A stretch of DNA of 60,925 bases, from IMG/VR virus record IMGVR_UViG_3300030419_007265, positions 1 through 60,925 of that record. The stretch is one strand, 5' to 3'. The translations under genes were made by a program, and so were the position numbers. Shown here in pieces: positions 54,061 to 59,990 of this stretch. How positions within the stretch are numbered: position 1 is the first letter of the stretch; each line of letters opens with the position of its first letter. Under the pieces are notes generated by a model that worked only from the letters and a program-made list of their open reading frames with translations, did not search any database and was not told the origin of the DNA. Source of the DNA: a virus.

Positions 54061-54321
54061 TTATTCTTTTTCTAGTTTGTTTATATATCTATTTAAATCG
54101 CAGCACTCTTCAAGTAAATGTATAGCGGTAGCCCTCCAAAATTTACCAACGTCACGCAAAGCTTCATTTTGGTCTCTGAGCTGTTCTAAATTAACTTCAA
54201 TGCCAGTAACATGCTTAAGAGTATTGTCTATGAGAGGACAGGTGTCAGCCGGTATTTCAGGGCAATCCTCTTTTAGTTCTTTGTATCCTTTAGCTGGAAA
54301 ATTCATTCTCTTCGTTTCCAA
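54061..54321 (-). CDS. Small hypothetical protein
   Basis: 86 residues, METKRMNFPAKGYKELKEDC..., with a C-terminal helix holding CCDLNRYINKLEKE. No domain recognised. Its start overlaps the HTH gene's end by 19 nt and its stop is 1 nt before the fucosyltransferase start. Confidence 0.6.
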   Translation of the reverse strand: METKRMNFPAKGYKELKEDCPEIPADTCPLIDNTLKHVTGIEVNLEQLRDQNEALRDVGKFWRATAIHLLEECCDLNRYINKLEKE

Positions 54322-54650
54322 TACTTATGTTCGTAATCAGGTGTGTTTTCTTGAGCAATTGCTTCCTTCCATACTGCAGATGAATTTTTATCAATTAACC
54401 CATGATTACACGAATGAGTATTAGGTGATGGTTCCCATCGTCTAGCTAACGCATACATTTGCTGCTCTTCATAATGTAGCATGTGACACAAAAAAGAAAA
54501 CTTCCTCAAGATGCTTCTTTTTGGGGGAGGATTAATTCCTTTTTCTATTTTACGCCACATTGATTTTGGAATTCCCAGTAGTTTGCACAGCTTGTCAGTA
54601 TTCTTAAAATATTTTTGCCTATATTCTTTTATATAGGTATGAAACTTCAT
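54303..54650 (-). CDS. XRE-like HTH DNA-binding protein
   Basis: 115 residues. Residues ~15-55 form an XRE-type HTH (LCKLLGIPKSMWRKIEKGIN with NPPPKRSILRKFSFLCHML). C-terminal part aromatic, unknown. Likely a small regulator; a late-type box GTGTAATTTACTTGAA overlaps its upstream region. Confidence 0.7.
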   Translation of the reverse strand: MKFHTYIKEYRQKYFKNTDKLCKLLGIPKSMWRKIEKGINPPPKRSILRKFSFLCHMLHYEEQQMYALARRWEPSPNTHSCNHGLIDKNSSAVWKEAIAQENTPDYEHKYWKRRE

Positions 54651-54666
54651 TTCAAGTAAATTACAC
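54651..54666 (-). promoter_or_regulatory. Late-type box before HTH gene
   Basis: GTGTAATTTACTTGAA ending at ATG 54650. Confidence 0.6.
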
Positions 54667-54905
54667 TACTTTTTAATTTTCACTGGTTCGTGCTGTCTGG
54701 TTGTGTAAATATGGTGCAATTCATCATATGCTTCATTATAATTCCATCTTGGGCATTTAAAAGACATAGTTCTGTGCTTGGGATAATCTTCTTGCCATAC
54801 CCATGTTCCAGAACAGCCACAAAAGGCTATCGCTAAAGAAACGTACAATAAAGTATGAATAAGCCTATGAATGGCGCTGTTGCTATGATTAAATATTCTT
54901 TCCAT
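54666..54905 (-). CDS. Small lipoprotein nested in a TM-protein gene (o-spanin-like)
   Basis: 79 residues, MERIFNHSNSAIHRLIHTLLYVSLAIAFCGCSG with lipobox AIAFC/GC. The first 72 nt lie inside the TM gene 54833-54988 in a different frame, the classical Rz/Rz1 nesting. Mature part short with W and H residues. Last gene of the five-gene cassette 54666-55672. Confidence 0.65.
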   Translation of the reverse strand: MERIFNHSNSAIHRLIHTLLYVSLAIAFCGCSGTWVWQEDYPKHRTMSFKCPRWNYNEAYDELHHIYTTRQHEPVKIKK

Positions 54906-54988
54906 TGGGATTTAAATTCATATCGTGCGATATTATACAGGCATGCAAGGTTTTCCTTAAAAGTAAGTTTTTTAACGAGTCTTGCCAC
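54833..54988 (-). CDS. Small single-TM protein (GTG start), below ORF cut-off
   Basis: 51 residues: VARLVKKLTFKENLACLYNI... then a TM segment YLIIATAPFIGLFILYCTFL to the stop. The GTG overlaps the stop of the upstream lipoprotein gene (TAGTG), the mark of coupled translation, and the downstream lipoprotein nests inside it. C-terminal tail-anchored; candidate holin or i-spanin partner, although very short for an i-spanin. Confidence 0.6.
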   Translation of the reverse strand: MARLVKKLTFKENLACLYNIARYEFKSQWKEYLIIATAPFIGLFILYCTFL

Positions 54989-55290
54989 TATTCCCTCTCT
55001 CTTCTGGATGGTTGCCTACTTGGGACACCTTTACTTATAGAACGGCTTGTAGGGGGCGTCTCAGGCCTACTAGGAGGCATAATCTGACGAGGGGAGGGTA
55101 AAGGTTTTGATTCATGTTTACGGGATCGCTTTTTATGATGGCGATGATGGTGATGATCGTAATAATGATGATCGTAATGTATATACCGTACTTCGTGCGT
55201 ATGATAGTGTCTAGTGTCTACAGATTCCCAACCACACGACTCACATCCTGTATTTAAAATTATAATTAAGGTTAATATTAAAATTCTCAT
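54988..55290 (-). CDS. Histidine-rich lipoprotein
   Basis: 100 residues. MRILILTLIIILNTGCESCG with lipobox LNTGC. Mature part has a His/Tyr-rich stretch (15 His in about 25 residues around YIHYDHHYYDHHHHRHHKKR), then a Pro-rich tail (KPLPSPRQIMPPSRPETPPT), the composition of Rz1-type o-spanins. The His cluster could bind metal. Start overlaps the previous stop as ATGA. Confidence 0.7.
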   Translation of the reverse strand: MRILILTLIIILNTGCESCGWESVDTRHYHTHEVRYIHYDHHYYDHHHHRHHKKRSRKHESKPLPSPRQIMPPSRPETPPTSRSISKGVPSRQPSRRERE

Positions 55291-55454
55291 CTTACTCCTG
55301 ATCCTTGTCGATAAATAGGCGCATCGGAACTATTTTTTTTGATAACTTTTTTTGAAGGTTGACTTAACAGAGAAAAACCAAGTATAACGAGCGCAGCAAT
55401 TAAAATAGAAGCAATACCCCACTTATCATTGAATATAGAATTTTGTAACTTCAC
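55287..55454 (-). CDS. Small single-TM protein (GTG start), below ORF cut-off
   Basis: 55 residues, VKLQNSIFNDKWGIASILIA... with TM WGIASILIAALVILGFSLL (~12-31) and a charged C-tail (KKVIKKNSSDAPIYRQGSGV). Both ends overlap neighbours by 4 nt (GTGA with the 73-aa gene, ATGA with the His-rich lipoprotein), which strongly supports its reality. Topology class III holin-like or i-spanin-like. Confidence 0.7.
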   Translation of the reverse strand: MKLQNSIFNDKWGIASILIAALVILGFSLLSQPSKKVIKKNSSDAPIYRQGSGVR

Positions 55455-55672
55455 TTTTTAATTTTCTTTCTTATTTTTTTAAAACCTTGTATTATTAAAT
55501 CTTTAATAATAAATGGCGATAAAGCAATGCACCCTAACACATAAAAAGCTTTGTCTCCAATTCCTAGAGTTTTCACTTTTTTTTCCTTCTTAATCATTTC
55601 ATTTATAGCTTTTAGTGTTTCTTTATCTGCATTCCATCTTTTATCTTCCCAAGACCACACGGTAATCTTCAT
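55451..55672 (-). CDS. Small membrane protein, head of the TM/lipoprotein cassette
   Basis: 73 residues, MKITVWSWEDKRWNADKETL..., one TM (KAFYVLGCIALSPFIIKDLI, ~43-62) and a basic tail (FKKIRKKIKK). First gene of the cassette; a late-type box GTGTAATATTTTCATA lies 28 nt upstream. Holin-like size and shape. Confidence 0.6.
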   Translation of the reverse strand: MKITVWSWEDKRWNADKETLKAINEMIKKEKKVKTLGIGDKAFYVLGCIALSPFIIKDLIIQGFKKIRKKIKK

Positions 55673-55700
55673 TATTAAATTTAAGTAGCTGTTTAGTCTA

Positions 55701-55716
55701 TATGAAAATATTACAC
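55701..55716 (-). promoter_or_regulatory. Late-type box before TM/lipoprotein cassette
   Basis: GTGTAATATTTTCATA, 28 nt before the ATG at 55672, so this transcript would carry a short leader. Confidence 0.55.
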
Positions 55717-55754
55717 TTGTTTAACGTAAAGCAACATCGCTTTGTGCTCAGTAC

Positions 55755-55769
55755 GGTGCATTATGCACC
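55755..55769. other. Perfect hairpin in the gap between lectin and membrane cassette
   Basis: GGTGCA-TTA-TGCACC, immediately followed by the palindrome TTTGAGCTCAAA. The gap 55673-55853 holds this and the cassette's late-type box, and no gene. The hairpin has no T-run, so it is not a textbook terminator; operator or RNA processing site are options. Confidence 0.5.
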
Positions 55770-55853
55770 TTTGAGCTCAAAAGTTTTGGTGCAAAATAAA
55801 AAACTTTAAATAATATTATTTTTTTCTTGGAAAGGCAAAATAATTTAAAAAAA

Positions 55854-56618
55854 TTATTCTTTCCTTGGTTTCCCATTTAAAATCCAATGAGAAGGCAATG
55901 ATCCTTCAAAATGAAGGGAAATATTTTTATTACTCTTATTTAATACCCAAATTGGGGTTCCAGCTGAAATAACATGATTTGGAATCATCCACTCTTCAAA
56001 CTCATCATCATAAGAATTAATTAACCATCCATCATGATAATCATAATCATAAACAACAATATCAGAATTAGATCCAAATAATGATCCTATTGTATTTGTT
56101 TTGTAAGAAAAAGGAACTGTAATCATCGAAAATCCAACGGGTACCACTTGCGAATAATAATAAATGGATTTTTCATTTGATAGCCGCGGTGTTGTAATTT
56201 TATCGCTTTTTTCAAGAATATATCCTTTTACATATCTTGGAAAATTTTCCTTTACATCTCCCCATGTGTAATTCTTTGTTGCTTTTATAATAAGATAATC
56301 TTCGTTTCCTGCATTGTCAGGAAATCCTGTGTCCCAATTTGAATAAGAAAATGACTCTTCAGTTACCCAGCGCCAATTCCCTTCTTCTTTTTCATCTGTA
56401 GCTCCAAGCCAATAATAAGTAGATTCAATATTAGGCATTAATTCATTTATTTGTTTTTGTTCTACTTCATTAGTTATTGTCGCCAAGTGACCTCCTTGTG
56501 CTTCAGCGTGTGCTTTTGCTTCGTGCCAAGTAAAAGCTCCCTCAACGATTTCGTAGGATGTTGCGTTGAGTGAAAACAGACTCATAAAAAGAGCCCCAAA
56601 AATAAATAACCTGTTCAT
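55854..56618 (-). CDS. Secreted C-type lectin-domain protein
   Basis: 254 residues. Signal peptide MNRLFIFGALFMSLFSLNA. Residues ~22-136 are a C-type lectin fold: WHEAKAHAEAQGGHLATIT, YYWLGATDEKEEGNWRWVTE, SYSNWDTGFPDNAGNEDYLI, ending WGDVKENFPRYVKGYI. The remaining ~110 residues (VVPVGFSMITVPFSYKTNTI, AGTPIWVLNKSNKNISLHFE) resemble a beta-rich domain of exported bacterial proteins. Phage-carried secreted lectins are unusual. Has a host-type promoter of its own. Possibly a surface-acting moron. Confidence 0.8.
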   Translation of the reverse strand: MNRLFIFGALFMSLFSLNATSYEIVEGAFTWHEAKAHAEAQGGHLATITNEVEQKQINELMPNIESTYYWLGATDEKEEGNWRWVTEESFSYSNWDTGFPDNAGNEDYLIIKATKNYTWGDVKENFPRYVKGYILEKSDKITTPRLSNEKSIYYYSQVVPVGFSMITVPFSYKTNTIGSLFGSNSDIVVYDYDYHDGWLINSYDDEFEEWMIPNHVISAGTPIWVLNKSNKNISLHFEGSLPSHWILNGKPRKE

Positions 56619-56625
56619 GGAAGAA

Positions 56626-56653
56626 AAAATATCATGTCTGAATTTTATGTCAA
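56626..56653 (-). promoter_or_regulatory. Sigma70-type promoter of the lectin gene
   Basis: Minus strand TTGACA, 16 nt, TATTTT, ending 7 nt before the ATG at 56618. Same tight geometry as the right-hand small-gene promoters. Confidence 0.65.
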
Positions 56654-56820
56654 TCTTTTTTTATCTATCGTCCACTTATTTTTGCATGTGCTCTTATTTT
56701 TTTTAAATTGGAATAATGTTATATTGTATAATTTTGAAGTCGATATTGAAAAATACCACCCCCGGCCACGCAGAGCGAAAAGAAGACCCTCCAAATCGAC
56801 GTAATAGGGTGCGCCGGTTG

Positions 56821-56865
56821 CCCCCTCCCCCCTATTAAAGCCCCTTTTCCCCCTAACTTTCACCC
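56821..56865 (-). other. G-quadruplex-prone tract in a gene-poor gap
   Basis: On the minus strand runs of G3-G6 are separated by short loops (GGGGGaaaaGGGG, then ctttaata, then GGGGGGaGGGGG). Lies in the 319-bp space 56619-56937, which otherwise holds only the lectin promoter, an A-tract and a small-gene promoter; a 72-aa minus ORF across it is not convincing. The tract marks the border between AT-rich and GC-richer gene blocks. Confidence 0.55.
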
Positions 56866-56899
56866 TAGAAAAAAAAATGAAAAAAAGTGAAAATAATGC

Positions 56900-56927
56900 T
56901 TGCGTTTTTTGAGATCTGTGATATACT
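56900..56927 (+). promoter_or_regulatory. Array promoter 1
   Basis: TTGCGT, 16 nt, TATACT with TGTGA just before it (extended -10). 10 nt to the ATG at 56938. A-tract upstream. Confidence 0.8.
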
Positions 56928-56937
56928 GTTTTGCGTT

Positions 56938-57108
56938 ATGAGGGAAACCTTGAAAGAAAACAAAAAGTTGGTCTGCCAAGAGTGTGGCAGAGAGGACGGA
57001 GCCAAGAGCGATTGGGAAGGCTTCATCAGCGTGTCGGAGTGGGGCAATGAGCATGACTTCGGAACAATCTGCGACGAGTGCCAAGAGGATCAAATCGACA
57101 GCCTCTAA
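56938..57108 (+). CDS. Small MRE zinc-ribbon-like protein
   Basis: 56 residues from ATG 56938 (MRETLKENKKLVCQECGRED), the start fixed by the promoter geometry; a longer in-frame ATG at 56887 lies within the promoter. CQEC...CDEC (C-x2-C twice) suggests a zinc ribbon. First gene of the right-hand array. Confidence 0.75.
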   Translation: MRETLKENKKLVCQECGREDGAKSDWEGFISVSEWGNEHDFGTICDECQEDQIDSL

Positions 57109-57136
57109 AAAAAATAAAAAAAGTTGAAATAAACTG

Positions 57137-57164
57137 TTGACTTTCAAAAAAATTGTGATATACT
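57137..57164 (+). promoter_or_regulatory. Array promoter 2
   Basis: TTGACT, 16 nt, TATACT (TGTGA before it), 10 nt to ATG 57175. Confidence 0.85.
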
Positions 57165-57174
57165 GACTTCCGTT

Positions 57175-57456
57175 ATGAGAGATAAGAAAACATTCCTAAA
57201 CGCCACCTTCAAAGTGGAGAAGAACCCAACCTACACCGGCAATCACTACATGGCCCGTGTCCACCGAGTGTTAAACAACACTTACCCGCTTGGCACAACC
57301 GAGCAGGAGATGATTGACCAGTACCACAACAGCGTGGTGTTGGAGAAAGACATCGACGGAAACAAGGTGCTGGCTGGCGACATTCACCGCGTGGTTGAAG
57401 TATCCTTTTATGAGGATTCGATTGCCGACAATGACTTGAGAATCACACACGATTAA
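57175..57456 (+). CDS. Small MRD protein
   Basis: 93 residues, MRDKKTFLNATFKVEKNPTY... no domain recognised; alpha/beta with a VVLEKDIDGNKVLAGDIHRV strand pair. Starts right under promoter 2, more GC-rich than the virion genes. Confidence 0.7.
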   Translation: MRDKKTFLNATFKVEKNPTYTGNHYMARVHRVLNNTYPLGTTEQEMIDQYHNSVVLEKDIDGNKVLAGDIHRVVEVSFYEDSIADNDLRITHD

Positions 57457-57469
57457 TTAAAATTTTCTG

Positions 57470-57498
57470 TTGACTTTAACATCTGAATAGATAATAAT
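57470..57498 (+). promoter_or_regulatory. Array promoter 3
   Basis: TTGACT, 17 nt, AATAAT, 10 nt to ATG 57509. Confidence 0.65.
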
Positions 57499-57508
57499 TT
57501 TTCCAGTT

Positions 57509-57688
57509 ATGACATATTGCACACAGACACAAGCTTACAGATTCCACAGTTTAACTGATAACACAGACAGATATATAAAAGGATCAAACAACTTTCCATA
57601 TGGCGCACCTGCCCCAATCGAAGGGGATGAAATCCCCTTCGAATGGGATGACAAAAAAGATGTTGACGCCGACAACAAAACCAATTAA
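57509..57688 (+). CDS. Small hypothetical protein (below ORF cut-off)
   Basis: 59 residues, MTYCTQTQAYRFHSLTDNTD...DDKKDVDADNKTN. Placed exactly at promoter 3's geometry. Acidic tail; no domain known. Confidence 0.65.
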   Translation: MTYCTQTQAYRFHSLTDNTDRYIKGSNNFPYGAPAPIEGDEIPFEWDDKKDVDADNKTN

Positions 57689-57701
57689 GATTTTTGAAGT
57701 G

Positions 57702-57995
57702 ATGAGAGATACAAACACAAACAACAACGGGGCCTTTGAGCCACACCAACGCAATCTTGGAGAAGAAGAATCCAAGCAGGACAACAGCACGCGCAGCGAA
57801 TCATTCGAAGGGATGGGCAGCCTGAGTGCTGAAGATATGCACGGCCTGAAAGATGCTATCGACAAAGGGTACAAACACTTTGCTCGGCAGACACACAACA
57901 CCAAAGGCCAGAAGGTTGACCGTCGGCATATGCTCAGCCCAGCCGACCAAGCCAACTTCAGCTACGGCAAGAAGGATGAAAGGGGGGACGCATGA
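57702..57995 (+). CDS. Small MRD protein
   Basis: 97 residues from ATG 57702 (MRDTNTNNNGAFEPHQRNLG); the longer frame from 57600 overlaps 57509-57688 and is rejected. Shares the ATGAGAGAT start although no promoter lies before it, so the conserved start is not just a promoter by-product. Polar, mostly disordered; SLSAEDMHGLKDAIDKGYKH helix. Confidence 0.7.
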   Translation: MRDTNTNNNGAFEPHQRNLGEEESKQDNSTRSESFEGMGSLSAEDMHGLKDAIDKGYKHFARQTHNTKGQKVDRRHMLSPADQANFSYGKKDERGDA

Positions 57996-58402
57996 GCCGA
58001 GATCGAATTGATGTGAAGCCCGATCTGAAAGCAGCAGATCAAATAATAAGAAAACATCTTCGACGACTCGACCCACCCCGCGAAGAAAAAAAAGTTGAAA
58101 AAAAGTTGCGAAAGGGGTTGACCTTGAGAAGATTACTTGGTAAGATATTTTCACCGGTTCGAAAGGGCCACAATAAAAATAAAGTTATGATGACCACAGA
58201 AGAAATACTAAAGCAGATCGAGAGCGTACCACGCCACCAGATCACCTACACTCGGCAGGATGGCCGCACCAACGAATACACGGTAGCCATCACCGAGCGT
58301 CACGCCGACCACATTATCGGCTACAAGTTCCAGAACGGCGAAAGCTGCGGAATACGTCGATTCAACATCGACCAAATAGGCATCCTCGAGCCGGTCACTT
58401 GA
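57992..58402 (+). CDS. Small protein with WYL-like C-terminal part
   Basis: 136 residues; ATG overlaps the previous stop (ATGA). Basic N-terminal half, then QITYTRQDGRTNEYTVAITE...HIIGYKFQNGESCGIRRFNI-DQIGIL, whose strand pattern and 'hYKF...RFxIDxI' end recall WYL domains that sense nucleic acid ligands. A second promoter (TTGACC at 58118, 17 nt, TAAGAT) and an internal ATG at 58187 (MMTTEEILKQIESV) would give the C-terminal part alone. Confidence 0.6.
   Translation: MSRDRIDVKPDLKAADQIIRKHLRRLDPPREEKKVEKKLRKGLTLRRLLGKIFSPVRKGHNKNKVMMTTEEILKQIESVPRHQITYTRQDGRTNEYTVAITERHADHIIGYKFQNGESCGIRRFNIDQIGILEPVT
58118..58146 (+). promoter_or_regulatory. Internal promoter before the WYL-like part
   Basis: TTGACC, 17 nt, TAAGAT; next ATG (58187) is 40 nt downstream, unlike the tight spacing of the other array promoters. 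It could also feed the RNA region beyond. Confidence 0.5.
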
Positions 58403-58427
58403 CCGGCCCGAGTTTGAATGGAATCTT

Positions 58428-58450
58428 TGGCGGTGGTCGCCAGATTTTTT
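58428..58450 (+). terminator. Weak terminator after the WYL-like gene
   Basis: TGGCG-GTGGT-CGCCA followed by ATTTTTT. A further hairpin overlapping the stop codon (CCGGTCA-CT-TGACCGG, 58391-58406) precedes it. Confidence 0.55.
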
Positions 58451-58477
58451 ACCCTTTACCATAAAGTAAACGACCAC

Positions 58478-58984
58478 GCATCTGACAGGGCAGATATAAA
58501 ATAACCCTGACGCTTTTTGAAAATTTGAGTTGGCGAGTAAAGGTCTAGCGGCCTGACGCCTCCTTTGCCCACGGTTTGCCAGATATACCTACGGGTCGGT
58601 GCACGTTGAAAGGCAATGTTAAAACACCTCTCCTTTTGCAAGTGTTTTGATTAGACGGCCTAAGAAGGGACAAGGATGGTAAGACATCTTACGCTTGATT
58701 ACTGGTGGCGCGGTAACAACTCAATTAATTTTCTCTCTCGACGGAGGGAGATCGGTGTGGCTGAATAAATCTTCGCCTAGAGGATTAAGGCACGCTCGAT
58801 GAGACTAACGGCCAAGTGGCAGAGGAATTATCGGGTGGTTTGAGTAGGGATCACTGAAACTTGATCTAGGACTCGAAAGATGTAGGTACTCAAGAAATCC
58901 TACCACCAAATTTTTTTTGTAGGCCCGTGTGTGCGCTGTCTACCTCATAACACTAAACACCCCGCGAAAGCGGGGTGTTTTTTT
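58478..58984 (+). ncRNA. Structured non-coding RNA candidate, ~500 nt
   Basis: No convincing coding frame in 58451-58955. Local stems: CAGGG..CCCTG (58485-58509), AAAGG..CCTTT (58540-58566), AAAACAC..GTGTTTT (58620-58647), GTAAG-acat-CTTAC (58679-58692), TCTCTCTC-gacg-GAGGGAGA (~58732-58751). A long-range pair joins GGTGG...TTTGAGTA (~58833) to TACTCAA...CCACC (~58889-58909) around GATCA..TGATC. Ends in a perfect terminator. Length recalls ROOL/GOLLD-type phage RNAs, but no family can be named by eye. The 5' end is uncertain. Confidence 0.6.
58956..58984 (+). terminator. Strong intrinsic terminator of the RNA region
   Basis: ACACCCCGC-GAAA-GCGGGGTGT then TTTTTT. Shows that a transcript crosses the gene-less stretch and is meant to end here. 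Confidence 0.95.
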
Positions 58985-58985
58985 G

Positions 58986-59031
58986 TTGACATCTAACGGC
59001 CGGCGGGCCTGCGCCCAACCGTTAGAGTCAA
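58986..59031. repeat. GC-rich hairpin repeat, copy 1
   Basis: TTGAC-A-TCTAACGG ... CCGTTAGA-GTCAA: two stems separated by a single extrahelical A, with an inner GGCG..CGCC. No T-run on either strand. Sits right after the RNA terminator. Confidence 0.85.
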
Positions 59032-59075
59032 GCAAAATCGCTTAAAAAAAAATAAAAAAAAAATTAAAAAAAGGG

Positions 59076-59103
59076 TTGCAATTTTCCAGAACTGTGATAT
59101 ACT
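59076..59103 (+). promoter_or_regulatory. Array promoter 4
   Basis: TTGCAA, 16 nt, TATACT with TGTGA before it, 10 nt to ATG 59114; long A-tract upstream. Confidence 0.85.
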
Positions 59104-59113
59104 TTTTTCTGTT

Positions 59114-59269
59114 ATGAGAGATACGATTCAAGTTGAAGAGGTTTTTGAGGCTAGCACTGAAATGGTTTCCTGCACTTGTTGCGGGTGTGGTGAGCAGCAC
59201 CACATCGACCACGATGAGGCTGCCGAGTGGTCTAATCTAGATCGGTTCATGTGCTGGGAGTGTGAATAA
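59114..59269 (+). CDS. Small MRD Cys-rich protein (below ORF cut-off)
   Basis: 51 residues, MRDTIQVEEVFEASTEMVSC..., with CTCCGC and CWEC pairs and HHIDH between, likely a zinc site. Shares MRD-I--EEVFE with 59777-59977. Confidence 0.8.
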   Translation: MRDTIQVEEVFEASTEMVSCTCCGCGEQHHIDHDEAAEWSNLDRFMCWECE

Positions 59270-59272
59270 ATC

Positions 59273-59413
59273 ATGAGCGATAATATAAAATCTTTTGGTG
59301 GGATGCTGCTGCGCCAAGCGCAGATGAAAGAATGGAAAGCAATCCCCGAAGCTGAACGTCCCACATGGGAGCAGTTTAAGCGCGGATTAAAAAGGAAAAA
59401 AAATTCAAATTAA
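59273..59413 (+). CDS. Small basic protein (below ORF cut-off)
   Basis: 46 residues, MSDNIKSFGGMLLRQAQMKE...KRGLKRKKNSN. Three nt after the preceding stop, same transcript. Helical, basic tail. Confidence 0.65.
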   Translation: MSDNIKSFGGMLLRQAQMKEWKAIPEAERPTWEQFKRGLKRKKNSN

Positions 59414-59416
59414 TGC

Positions 59417-59444
59417 TTGCTTTTTTCTGAGAGTCTGATATACT
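59417..59444 (+). promoter_or_regulatory. Array promoter 5
   Basis: TTGCTT, 16 nt, TATACT with TCTGA before it, 10 nt to ATG 59455. Confidence 0.8.
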
Positions 59445-59454
59445 AATTTTTGTT

Positions 59455-59640
59455 ATGAGAGATATGTTTGACAATATGTACACGGTTCGGATCGCCAACT
59501 CTGGCGATGTTGCTGGTTTCCCGCGTTCGCACGATGGTCTTGAAAAGGCCATTATCTTGGCCGATCGCGAGGGTACTGAGGTCGCCCTTGATGGTGAGGT
59601 TGTCTGGTCTCCAGAATGCGGCAAAAGAAGATTAGATTGA
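59455..59640 (+). CDS. Small MRD protein
   Basis: 61 residues, MRDMFDNMYTVRIANSGDVA..., beta-rich (VALDGEVVWSPECGKRRLD). No domain known; followed by hairpin repeat copy 2. Confidence 0.7.
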   Translation: MRDMFDNMYTVRIANSGDVAGFPRSHDGLEKAIILADREGTEVALDGEVVWSPECGKRRLD

Positions 59641-59646
59641 TTTAAT

Positions 59647-59697
59647 GCTTGACACCTAACGGCCGGCGGCCTGCCCGGCCGGCGTTAGAATGCAAGC
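59647..59697. repeat. GC-rich hairpin repeat, copy 2
   Basis: GCTTG-ACA-CTAACG ... CGTTAG-AAT-GCAAGC with a GCCGGC/GGCCGG inner arm. Same plan as copies 1 and 3 but changed bases are partly compensated, suggesting that the fold is under selection. Confidence 0.8.
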
Positions 59698-59739
59698 GAA
59701 ATGCGAAGAAATAAAAATAAAAAAAAAGATATTTTAGCG

Positions 59740-59767
59740 TTGACTTTTTCTGAGTTTGTGGTACACT
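59740..59767 (+). promoter_or_regulatory. Array promoter 6
   Basis: TTGACT, 16 nt, TACACT with TGTGG before it, 9 nt to ATG 59777. Confidence 0.8.
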
Positions 59768-59776
59768 GTTTTCGTT

Positions 59777-59977
59777 ATGAGAGATAATATTAGTTGTGAA
59801 GAGGTTTTTGAGTTGGACGCGGCCGCACGTGCGGAGTTTCATGCGGTGTGCGATGAGTGGAATGATGAGGCTGTCCGTGCGCAGGACGCCGAGATGGTCA
59901 AGGCCGAGGAGGAGGAGGAGGAGCTGTGCTGGTGCAAGTTCTTTGAGTCGTGCCCCACTTGCTTCGGCAAGAAGTAA
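59777..59977 (+). CDS. Small MRD acidic/Cys protein
   Basis: 66 residues from ATG 59777 (MRDNISCEEVFELDAAARAE), start set by promoter spacing rather than the upstream TTG. Acidic run (KAEEEEEELCW) and CWCKF...CPTC cysteines at the C-terminus. N-terminus parallels 59114-59269. Confidence 0.75.
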   Translation: MRDNISCEEVFELDAAARAEFHAVCDEWNDEAVRAQDAEMVKAEEEEEELCWCKFFESCPTCFGKK

Positions 59978-59990
59978 GACCTAAAAGGCT

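Noticed and set aside
56645-56863. 72-aa minus-strand ORF between lectin and array
   Set aside because: Spans the G-rich tract and the lectin promoter, no start signal, and no recognisable protein features.
56860-57147. 95-aa minus-strand ORF
   Set aside because: Antisense to the promoter-driven MRET gene.
57600-57701. Longer N-terminus for the 57702 gene
   Set aside because: Would overlap the 59-aa gene 57509-57688 almost fully; the conserved ATGAGAGAT start lies at 57702.
58456-58641. 61-aa minus-strand ORF in the RNA region
   Set aside because: No start signal, and the stems and terminator of the plus strand explain the region better.
58451-58955. tmRNA, RNase P RNA or group I intron
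   Set aside because: None of the marks looked for was found: tRNA-like ends or GGTTCGA loop, RNase P CR-I motif, or the intron core GATATAGTCC.
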